Shown: positions 57,703 to 64,000 of the stretch, piece after piece
Layout of the letters: each line of letters begins with the position of its first letter
Position numbering within the stretch: the first letter of the stretch is position 1
Source of the DNA: Deltaproteobacteria bacterium
GTDB lineage: Bacteria; Desulfobacterota; Desulfobulbia; Desulfobulbales; JAJRZW01
NCBI GenBank assembly: GCA_024275015.1
Contig: JAJRZW010000008.1
Coordinates: forward strand, 1-64,000
Length of the DNA: 64,000 nt
Direction: 5' to 3'
Program-made: the position numbers and the translations under genes
Notes under the pieces: model-generated
Database searches by the model: none
What the model was told of the DNA's origin: nothing
What the model saw: only the letters and a program-made list of their open reading frames with translations

Positions 57703-59148
57703 ATGGCAGATAACGTGAACAACGAGGAAAAAACAGAACGTGGGCCATGGCAGTATATTGTCCGCGGCATGTGGCGTACCCCCATGGGACTGTTCGGGGT
57801 TTTCCTGACGATCATAAGTATTACTCTTATGATCGTCGGCCTGACCATGGATCTTTTCGGTTTTATTACGAATCCGTACGCCAACCTGCTGACCTATCTG
57901 GTTCTGCCCGGCGGCATGATCACCGGGCTGGCCATTATCCCCTTTGCCGCCTGGCTCAGAAGGCGGCAGTGGCATAAATTCGGGGTTTCCAGGAATCATC
58001 TCCGCATTGATCTAAGCGACCCGAAGCATCGTAAGGGACTGGTTATTTTTGTCATCCTCACCGTGATCAATGTCTCGGTCTTTTCGGTTGTCGGTTATGA
58101 GGGATATGTCTTTACTGAGTCTCCCACCTTCTGCGGCAAGGTCTGTCATCAGGTCATGAGCCCGGAATACACCGCCTATAAGCGTTCTCCCCATGCCAAC
58201 GTAGAATGTGTCGAGTGCCATATCGGTTCCGGGGTTACCTGGTTTGTCAAGGCCAAGATCTCCGGCCTGCGGCAGGTGGTCGGGGTGGTTACCGGCAGCT
58301 ATAGCCGTCCGGTTCCAGCCCCGGTGGAGAGTCTCCGTGACGCCAACGATACCTGCGGCGAGTGTCATTGGCCGGAGAAATTTTATGGTAATAAACTTAA
58401 TAATATCAAGCATCTGACTGATGACGACCAGAAGAATCCCGAGGTTGTCCCGATCAATCTTCATATCGGCGGCTTAAATCCCTCCACTGATAAATTTGAG
58501 GGTATCCACTGGCATGTGAGCAAGGATGTCAAGATTGAGTTCATCGCCGCCGATGATGAGCGGACCCAGATCGCCCGGGTTCGGGTAAAACGGCCGGACA
58601 ATACCCGTGACGAGTATGTAAAGGCCGCGATCAAGGTCCCGGCGGAGAAGGTCAATAAGTGGCGGACCATGGACTGCACCGACTGTCATAATCGCCCAGG
58701 TCATACCTTCCAGATGCCGGAGACCATTGTTGACTTCGGTCTGATGAATAATAAAATCAACCCCGACATCCCCGGAATCCGCGCGGATTCCATGACCGTT
58801 CTCACTGCCAAGTATAAGAGCCGCGACGAGGCCGAGGAGAAAATCCCCGTCGACCTCTTCGCCCTGCAGAGCAAGCGTAACGCTACCGCCGCCACCGCCG
58901 CCAAGGCTGATATCGACGCCGCGGCCACTTATCTGGTCAAGGGGTATCTCGGCAATATCTGGCAGAGCATGAATATCGGCTGGGGTACCTACCAGACTCG
59001 TATTGGTCATCGCTCTGAGGATTACGGCAATTATAAGTACGCCAACCCTGAGTACGGCTGTTTCCGTTGCCACGATGATGAGCACGAGAACAACAGTGGC
59101 GAGTCCATCCCGCAGGACTGTAATTTCTGCCACGACGAGCCGGAATGA
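57703..59148 (+). CDS. inner-membrane multihaem cytochrome c (NapC/NirT, ImcH-like)
   Basis: The 481-residue protein has an N-terminal part with three membrane helices (about 30-135), followed by a periplasmic domain. It has five CXXCH motifs (CVECH, CGECH, CTDCH, CFRCH, CNFCH) and one CX3CH motif (CGKVCH) at the NapC-type site. Length and layout resemble ImcH of Geobacter, which takes electrons from menaquinol for high-potential acceptors. ATG follows AAGGAGCGAGGAA. A terminator lies 39 bp downstream. Upstream is the Cys-rich MerR gene, so expression may be redox-controlled. Confidence 0.85.
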   Translation: MADNVNNEEKTERGPWQYIVRGMWRTPMGLFGVFLTIISITLMIVGLTMDLFGFITNPYANLLTYLVLPGGMITGLAIIPFAAWLRRRQWHKFGVSRNHLRIDLSDPKHRKGLVIFVILTVINVSVFSVVGYEGYVFTESPTFCGKVCHQVMSPEYTAYKRSPHANVECVECHIGSGVTWFVKAKISGLRQVVGVVTGSYSRPVPAPVESLRDANDTCGECHWPEKFYGNKLNNIKHLTDDDQKNPEVVPINLHIGGLNPSTDKFEGIHWHVSKDVKIEFIAADDERTQIARVRVKRPDNTRDEYVKAAIKVPAEKVNKWRTMDCTDCHNRPGHTFQMPETIVDFGLMNNKINPDIPGIRADSMTVLTAKYKSRDEAEEKIPVDLFALQSKRNATAATAAKADIDAAATYLVKGYLGNIWQSMNIGWGTYQTRIGHRSEDYGNYKYANPEYGCFRCHDDEHENNSGESIPQDCNFCHDEPE

Positions 59149-59186
59149 TCTTCCCGCTTTAGCGGCACAGATTTAATCACGCCTTG

Positions 59187-59227
59187 AAAAACCCCGGGGG
59201 GCTTTAATAAGTCCTTCGGGGTTTTTG
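59187..59227 (+). terminator. terminator after the ImcH-like gene
   Basis: AAAAACCCCG (59187-59196) pairs with CGGGGTTTTT (59217-59226) around GGGGGCTTTAATAAGTCCTT. A T run closes it. It is 38 bp past the stop codon. Confidence 0.85.
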
Positions 59228-59256
59228 GTTTCCCGGCCTGGTTACAGTAGAATAAA

Positions 59257-59340
59257 CGTAAGCGATCAATTAACCACACCTGATGCAAAAACAATCGTAC
59301 TCTGTAAGGGTTTCATGGCGGTGTTCATGGATCGCTTACG
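59257..59340. repeat. family C palindromic element, copy C1
   Basis: The 84-bp element has perfect 11-bp inverted ends CGTAAGCGATC and GATCGCTTACG. It is flanked by AATAAA on both sides (59251-59256 and 59341-59346). The interior is nearly the reverse complement of copy C2 at 62814, including CACACCTGATGCAAAAA. No coding capacity. Confidence 0.82.
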
Positions 59341-59441
59341 AATAAACAGTCAGGTTCATAGGGCGCTGTATCGCTGAAATTGGTCATGATCCGCGAATTT
59401 CAGGTTGTTAGAGCCATCATGGTTGTCATTGGGAATTTAAG

Positions 59442-60218
59442 ATGAGTTTTTTCGCGAAGGTCATGCCGTTTGCGGCGGTCATCTTTGTCCTCTTCCCCGT
59501 CCCTGTCCAGGCGGCGGGAATTGGCCGGGACACGGCTCGGGCCCGGGCAATCATGACCCGGGTTGATGATCTCTGGCGGGCCGAGTCATCACATGGGGTC
59601 ATGGTCATGCGGGTGGTCACCGCTCACTACCAGCGTAACCTCAAGCTTGAAGAGTGGAGCCGCGGTCGGGACGAATCTCTGGTCCGGATCCTCTATCCGC
59701 CCCGGGAAAATGGTACCGCCACCCTGAAGAGCGGCAATACGGTTTACACCTGGCTGCCCCGCACCGACCGCGTTATTCGTCTGACCAGCTCGACGATGAT
59801 GGCGACCTGGATGGGGAGCCATTTTACCAATGACGATCTGGTCAAGGCCTCTCGTCTAGCCGATGACTACGACCCCGGGATCGTCTTCACCGGCGTCCGT
59901 CACGGCATTGACCTGATCGAGATCGCTCTCCGTCCCCGTCCGGACGCGGCCGTGGTCTGGGATAGGATTTTAGTCGAGGTCGATCGGTCCCGCACCCTCC
60001 CCCTGGTCTGCCGTTATTATGACGAGGACGGGCAATTGGTGCGGAGTCTTTTCTTTTCCGGGGTAAAGATGATGGATAACCGGCTGCTGCCCACGGTTAT
60101 GCGGATGGTGCCGGCGGACAAGCCGGGCGAGTTTACTGAGATCCGTTACCAGAGCCTTGAATTCGGACTGGTTTTTGCGGATTCATTTTTTTCCGTCAAC
60201 CAGCTACGGCGGCGGTGA
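59442..60218 (+). CDS. outer-membrane lipoprotein-sorting protein (LolA-fold)
   Basis: The 258-residue precursor has a signal peptide (about 1-24, ending VPVQAAG). The mature part fits the outer-membrane lipoprotein-sorting family seen beside FtsX-type transporters: TVYTWLPRTDRVIRLTSS followed by MMATWMGSHFTNDDLVKAS, and VEVDRSRTLPLVCRYYDEDG. Such proteins have a LolA-like open barrel that carries a lipid or lipoprotein across the periplasm. It begins a locus with two FtsX-type permeases and a LolD-like ATPase. Confidence 0.85.
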   Translation: MSFFAKVMPFAAVIFVLFPVPVQAAGIGRDTARARAIMTRVDDLWRAESSHGVMVMRVVTAHYQRNLKLEEWSRGRDESLVRILYPPRENGTATLKSGNTVYTWLPRTDRVIRLTSSTMMATWMGSHFTNDDLVKASRLADDYDPGIVFTGVRHGIDLIEIALRPRPDAAVVWDRILVEVDRSRTLPLVCRYYDEDGQLVRSLFFSGVKMMDNRLLPTVMRMVPADKPGEFTEIRYQSLEFGLVFADSFFSVNQLRRR

Positions 60219-60224
60219 CCTGCT

Positions 60225-61457
60225 TTGCGACGTTTGCCTTTCATTACCGCCCTGGCAATAAAGAATATCCGCCGCCGCCGGCAGCGCAGTCTGATAATGG
60301 TCGCGGCCATTGCCTTTGCCGTTTTCATCGCTATCTATTACGCCGCTCTGAGCGAAGGCCTCCTTGCCAACACCGAACGTAACGCGGTTCTGATGGAGAG
60401 CGGTTATATCCAGGCCCATCTCCCCGGATATCTTGAAGAACACGATTTTTATCAATTGATCAATGACTTTGCCCGGGTCAGGGCGGTGGCGGGGGAGTTC
60501 GGTCTTGCCGCCGCCCCCCGCCTCTTTGGTTTCGCCCTTGCCGCCAATGGGGGGGATTCCGCCGGGGTGGTTCTGCGCGGTATTGATCCTGCCCTTGAGG
60601 ACCGGGTAACCATGCTTGCATCCCACCTCAGGAGTGGTTCCTGGGTCGATGGCCGTTCCGGGGTGGTTCTGGGCACCAGGCTTTCGCGAAAGCTTGGTGC
60701 CGGTATCGGCGATGAGATTGTTCTTCTGGCCCAGGCCGCTGACGGTTCCATCGCCAATGATCTCTTCCGGGTCAACGGTATCCTCAAGCCGGTGGCAAAC
60801 GAGATCGACCAGGGAACGATCATTGTCAGCGTCGCTGTTTTCCGGCGTTTTTTCGTATTAAAGTCCGGAGTCCACGAGATCGCCCTCGGCGGCCGCGTTC
60901 TTGACCGCGGGGAGGTGGCAGCCCTTACCCGGGTTCTGGCCGCGCGTCTTCCCGGTCTTGAGGTCAAAGGCTGGCCCGAGATTGCTCCGGTATTGGCCCG
61001 GGTCCTTGATTCAAGCCGGGGGGCGCTTGTGGTCATGCTCCTTCTGATTTACGCCGCCATGGCCATCCTTATCCTTAACGCGGTTCTAATGGGGGTATTT
61101 GAGCGAGTGCGGGAGTTTGGGGTTATGCGGGCCCTGGGGCTGGGACCGGCGGCACTCTTTGGGCTGGTCATGATCGAGAACGGGATCATTGTGGTCTGCG
61201 GCGGGGTCTGCGGCCTTATGGTGGCGGTACCTCTGGTCGTTTACGGCCAAAGTCATCCCATTGACCTTACCTTCCTCGCCGCCGATGCCTCAAGCATTGC
61301 CGGGGTGGCCATTGATCCCTGTTGGTACACCAGTCTCACGGTTTCGGTGCTGGCCTGGCCCCTTGGCCTGATGGCCGGTATTGCCGTTATTGCCGCGGTC
61401 TATCCCGCCCTGCACGCCGCCTTCATCAATCCGGTAACCGCGCTCGGGTATGATTGA
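60225..61457 (+). CDS. FtsX-type ABC permease (LolC/E-like), TTG start
   Basis: The 410-residue permease has one N-terminal helix (about 15-38), a large periplasmic domain and three C-terminal helices with the FtsX signature REFGVMRALGLGPAALF. It is the first of two such subunits, as in LolC/LolE. There is no ATG in front; TTG 60225, six bases after the LolA-like stop, is the only fitting start. It is likely coupled to the gene before. Confidence 0.87.
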   Translation: MRRLPFITALAIKNIRRRRQRSLIMVAAIAFAVFIAIYYAALSEGLLANTERNAVLMESGYIQAHLPGYLEEHDFYQLINDFARVRAVAGEFGLAAAPRLFGFALAANGGDSAGVVLRGIDPALEDRVTMLASHLRSGSWVDGRSGVVLGTRLSRKLGAGIGDEIVLLAQAADGSIANDLFRVNGILKPVANEIDQGTIIVSVAVFRRFFVLKSGVHEIALGGRVLDRGEVAALTRVLAARLPGLEVKGWPEIAPVLARVLDSSRGALVVMLLLIYAAMAILILNAVLMGVFERVREFGVMRALGLGPAALFGLVMIENGIIVVCGGVCGLMVAVPLVVYGQSHPIDLTFLAADASSIAGVAIDPCWYTSLTVSVLAWPLGLMAGIAVIAAVYPALHAAFINPVTALGYD

Positions 61458-61463
61458 TGGATA

Positions 61464-61516
61464 GTAACTGCTCACAGGGTACCGAATCTTTCTCCGATCA
61501 GCCTGTAATCAGTTAC
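61464..61516 (+). other. imperfect hairpin between the two permease genes
   Basis: GTAACTGCTCACAGG (61464-61478) can pair with CCTGTAATCAGTTAC (61502-61516). It lies in the 108-bp spacer between the permease genes and could reduce read-through or protect the upstream mRNA. Confidence 0.4.
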
Positions 61517-61565
61517 ATGTCTCGTGGTTATTGACATCTTGGCGATCATGGGGTGAGCCTTTACG

Positions 61566-62810
61566 ATGGATAATATATTTCTGCTCAAGACCGGCTGGCG
61601 CAGTATCTGGCGTAATCGTCGCCGGACCCTGATTACCCTGAGCTCGGTGGCCTTTGGTCTTCTTGTTTCGGTCACCTTTACCGGCTCTGCCGATTACGCC
61701 TATACCAATATGATCGATACTTCGGCGACCATGGGTTTCGGCCACGTGACGGTGGCGGCCGCGGGTTATAACCGGGCCCCGTCGCCGTCTCTGGTTTTGT
61801 CCGGCTGCGATTTGGTGCTGGCCGCGGCCGTGAAATCCGGGGTAAGGGCCGCGCGGCTGCGGATAGTCGCCCAGGCGATGCTGGCCGCCGGGGGGCGCAG
61901 CAGCGGCGGGGAGGTCATGGGGATTGATCCGGCCGTGGAGACCGGCGGGTTCAATGTCTTTCTCCGGGATATAGTCAGGGGGCGGATGTTTACTCCGGCC
62001 GAGACTCGCGGGGCCCTGGTGGGAGAGGTGATGGCCCGGCGGCTAAAACTCGTTCCCGGCCGTCGTCTGGTCTATACCACAACTGACCGGCACGGGGAGA
62101 TGGTCAGCGGTGTTGCCCGGATCAGTGGTATATTCCGGACCGGGGTAAGCGGAGTCGATAACGGGGTGGTCGTTCTTCCCCTCGCTCGTCTGCGTCAGGT
62201 GTTGGGTTATGGCCGTGATGAGGCAAGTTTTGCGGCCCTGTTTCTTGCCGACCAGCGGCAGAGCCGGATCGTGCGGAACAGTCTTGCCCGGCATTTTACT
62301 GGAATCGGCCGGGAGATCCTTACCTGGCGGGAGACCCAGGCCGATCTTGCCGGGCTCATCGCTATGGATCGGGCTGGCAATTATTTGATGCAGTTCCTTA
62401 TCTGGCTTCTGGTCGCGGCCGGGATATTCAATACCATGCAGATGAGTGTCATGGAACGGCGGCGGCAATTCGGGATCATGCAGGCCGTGGGGATGGCGCC
62501 GCGGTGGATTTTTTTTCTTGTCATGGCCGAGGCCCTGTGGCTTGGGGTGTGCGGCCTTGCCGTCGGAGTGGTGGTGACCCTGCCGTGTTATCTTTACCTG
62601 CGCCATGTCGGTTTGAACCTTGAGACTCTGATCGGCAACGATTATTCCGCCGCCGGGGTTCTGGTTGATCCGGTTCTTCGGCTCAGGTTGTTCCCGGAGA
62701 CCGGTCTGGTGATTGTCGGTTTTCTTTTTTTCATCGTGCTCGCGGCCGGGGTGTATCCCGGACTGGTCGCGGCCCGGACAAGGCCGATTGCGGCCATGCG
62801 GCAGCGTTAG
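61566..62810 (+). CDS. FtsX-type ABC permease (LolC/E-like), second subunit
   Basis: The 414-residue permease has the same four-helix plan as its neighbour: LKTGWRSIWRNRRRTLITLS at the start, a periplasmic domain, then RRRQFGIMQAVGMAPRWIFF. It ends with PIAAMRQR and a TAG stop. The pair would form the heteromeric membrane part of a lipoprotein- or lipid-releasing exporter. Confidence 0.88.
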   Translation: MDNIFLLKTGWRSIWRNRRRTLITLSSVAFGLLVSVTFTGSADYAYTNMIDTSATMGFGHVTVAAAGYNRAPSPSLVLSGCDLVLAAAVKSGVRAARLRIVAQAMLAAGGRSSGGEVMGIDPAVETGGFNVFLRDIVRGRMFTPAETRGALVGEVMARRLKLVPGRRLVYTTTDRHGEMVSGVARISGIFRTGVSGVDNGVVVLPLARLRQVLGYGRDEASFAALFLADQRQSRIVRNSLARHFTGIGREILTWRETQADLAGLIAMDRAGNYLMQFLIWLLVAAGIFNTMQMSVMERRRQFGIMQAVGMAPRWIFFLVMAEALWLGVCGLAVGVVVTLPCYLYLRHVGLNLETLIGNDYSAAGVLVDPVLRLRLFPETGLVIVGFLFFIVLAAGVYPGLVAARTRPIAAMRQR

Positions 62811-62813
62811 CCT

Positions 62814-62904
62814 GGTAAGCGCGCACATGGCGGCCTCCCTGAAACTCTTACAGAGTGCGATTCTTTTTGCATCAGGTGTGGTTACTTGATCGCGCGGCTT
62901 ATCC
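62814..62904. repeat. family C palindromic element, copy C2 (inverted relative to C1)
   Basis: This 91-bp copy starts GGTAAGCGCGC and ends GCGCGGCTTATCC. The block CTTACAGAGTGCGATT and TTTTTGCATCAGGTGTGGTT is the reverse complement of the C1 interior with few changes. C1 and C2 bracket the LolA-like and two permease genes in opposite orientation. Confidence 0.78.
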
Positions 62905-62918
62905 GTGATGTTGAATTG

Positions 62919-62987
62919 ACAGTCCGTTGAAAAAACCGGTGAAATCGAGAGATTGGCCGGAACTTGTGTTGGTCAACGGTCTGTTAA
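62919..62987 (-). repeat. family A short copy A15
   Basis: ACAGTCCGTTGAAAAAACCG is joined directly to GGTGAAATCGAGAGATTGGC and ends GGTCAACGGTCTGTTAA. H4 and half of H3 are lost. It abuts the ribosome-binding site of the ATPase gene (AAAGGAGGGG). Confidence 0.8.
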
Positions 62988-62997
62988 AGGAGGGGTG

Positions 62998-63675
62998 ATG
63001 GCGGTAACAGAAATGCTCCGGATGGAGGAAGTCAGCCGGATTTATCGTCGGGGACGGCTTGAGGTCCGGGCCCTTGACCGGATTTCCCTCGCCCTTGCCG
63101 TTGGTGATTTCGCCGCCCTCTGCGGTCCTTCGGGCTCGGGCAAGACCACTATCCTGAACTTGGTCGGTTGCCTTGACCTCCCTGATGACGGGCGGATATT
63201 CATCGAAGGCGGGGATATCGCTTCGTTGTCGTCCGCCGCCCTTGCCGCCCTGCGGCGGGATCGGATCGGGTTCGTCTTTCAGTCCTATAATCTGATTCCG
63301 GTCCTGACCGCGGCCGAGAACGCCGGTTTTGTCCTCGAACTCCAGGGGCGTCCGCGGGCCGGGATCCGGCAACGGGTGGAAGAGGTGCTGGTCGAGGTGG
63401 GGCTTTCCGGGCTCGGTAACCGGCGTCCGGATGATCTCTCCGGAGGTCAGCAGCAGCGGGTCGCCATTGCCCGGGCCCTGGCCCCGGAACCGGCGATAAT
63501 CCTCGCCGACGAACCCACCGCCAATGTCGATTCCGCCACGGCCGCCGGTCTTCTTGATCTCATGGAGCGTCTCAACGCGGAGAAGGGGATCACCTTTCTA
63601 TTCTCGACCCACGATGAACGGGTTATGCAGCGGGCCCGCCGCCTTCTCCATCTGCGCGACGGCAGGCTGGTATGA
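62998..63675 (+). CDS. LolD-like ABC transporter ATPase
   Basis: The 225-residue ATPase has Walker A CGPSGSGKTTILNLVG, Q-loop VFQSYNLIPVLTA, the signature LSGGQQQRVAIARAL, Walker B IILADEPTANVD and H-loop FSTHDERV, all intact. ATG 62998 has a strong AAAGGAGGGGTG; a longer frame would be repeat-derived. Together with the two FtsX-type permeases it makes a complete LolCDE/MacB-like exporter. Its stop overlaps the next gene start (ATGA). Confidence 0.93.
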   Translation: MAVTEMLRMEEVSRIYRRGRLEVRALDRISLALAVGDFAALCGPSGSGKTTILNLVGCLDLPDDGRIFIEGGDIASLSSAALAALRRDRIGFVFQSYNLIPVLTAAENAGFVLELQGRPRAGIRQRVEEVLVEVGLSGLGNRRPDDLSGGQQQRVAIARALAPEPAIILADEPTANVDSATAAGLLDLMERLNAEKGITFLFSTHDERVMQRARRLLHLRDGRLV

Positions 63676-64000
63676 CGGGATGGCGGAAATATATCATCGC
63701 CTGGGTCATATTCTTGCCGTTCCCTTATCCCCCGGCGGCCCTGGCCGTGGGTTATGGTTTTCTCTCATCAGGGGTCGCGGCCCTGGACTATCCTGGCGGC
63801 CCGGGGAGTGATATCCTTGCCGTAACCGAGATCCGGGCCGGGATCGATTCCGCCCCCGGGGTCTTTCATCTTGAGAGTGATCTGGTTCAGACCTGGGCGA
63901 GCCGGGATACCGTGGCCGGGGCGCTCTGTGCCGCTGAAACCGAGCGTTCCGGGCTTTTCTATTTTGAGGAACACTGCTCCGGACGGGTGGACAGCCACGC
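63672..64000 (+). CDS. partial secreted protein of the LolCDE-like locus (runs off the window)
   Basis: The frame opens with ATG 63672, overlapping the ATPase stop, and is still open at the window edge after 109 codons. It begins with a signal peptide (YIIAWVIFLPFPYPPAALAV), and the remainder (GYGFLSSGVAALDYPGGPGS) looks like an exported or outer-membrane protein. Cysteines at AALCAAE and EEHCSG are present. It may be the outer-membrane partner or cargo of the exporter; the family cannot be told from this part. Confidence 0.7.
   Translation, partial: MTGWRKYIIAWVIFLPFPYPPAALAVGYGFLSSGVAALDYPGGPGSDILAVTEIRAGIDSAPGVFHLESDLVQTWASRDTVAGALCAAETERSGLFYFEEHCSGRVDSH

Overview
The window reads as a chromosomal segment of a Gram-negative, anaerobically respiring bacterium, most likely a member of the Desulfobacterota (Desulfobulbia/Desulfuromonadia-like). 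The clues are LPS genes (waaA, lpxK, lpxC), an outer-membrane phospholipase and a TIGR04219-type beta-barrel. There are also several multihaem cytochromes, a NrfD-type quinol module, an NapC/ImcH-like cytochrome, sigma-54 activators and a stand-alone IMP cyclohydrolase. This placement is inferred from gene content only; no database search was possible.

Layout. 0-0.95 kb: 3' end of an rRNA operon (23S, 5S), its terminator and a truncated second 5S copy fused to a repeat. 0.97-9.5 kb: ilvC, tRNA-His, a zinc-ribbon protein, purM, an EF-G-like gene broken by an amber codon, murJ and rsmE. 9.9-15.4 kb: waaA-lpxK, lpxC, proC and nadK (also broken by an amber codon). 15.4-20.3 kb: YtxH and DUF948 proteins, an NtrC-type regulator, a response-regulator/histidine-kinase hybrid and a PHP phosphoesterase. 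20.9-25.3 kb: a minus-strand run of MFS exporter, cupin, haemerythrin-PAS protein, ferredoxin and an octahaem HAO-like cytochrome, which may handle nitrogen-oxide or redox stress. 25.6-30.7 kb: fbp, pldA and a 1049-residue nucleotide-translocase-like/HEAT/cNMP-binding protein. 31.2-35.7 kb: a repeat-riddled cassette (NifX-like protein, NapH-like polyferredoxin, small membrane protein, DUF302 protein) preceded by a textbook sigma-54 promoter and a divergent PAS/sigma-54 activator. 36.3-39.8 kb: PP2C phosphatase and CHASE2 Ser/Thr kinase. 40.5-43.3 kb: beta-barrel and haem-motif GGDEF sensor. 43.4-46.6 kb: folE2, hslR-like, IMP cyclohydrolase, purN, pyrR. 46.9-51.4 kb: U32 peptidase and a large unknown membrane repeat protein. 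51.8-59.1 kb: electron-transport block (NrfD, Tat FeS protein, tetrahaem cytochrome, polytopic membrane protein, Cys-rich MerR regulator, ImcH-like cytochrome). 59.4-64 kb: a LolA/LolCDE-like export locus bounded by inverted copies of a small palindromic element and running off the right edge.

The most striking large-scale feature is dispersed repeats. Family A is a roughly 155-bp string of five consecutive hairpins, with about 15 full or partial copies. Family B is a roughly 188-bp MITE-like palindromic element with conserved inverted termini, about 7-bp target-site duplications and two internally deleted 67-bp derivatives. Family C is an approximately 84-91-bp element present twice. They fill most intergenic gaps over about 300 bp, nest in one another, and in places supply stop codons or C-terminal codons to genes. 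Together with two G-to-T nonsense changes at glutamate codons in otherwise intact housekeeping genes, they are the main oddities of this window.
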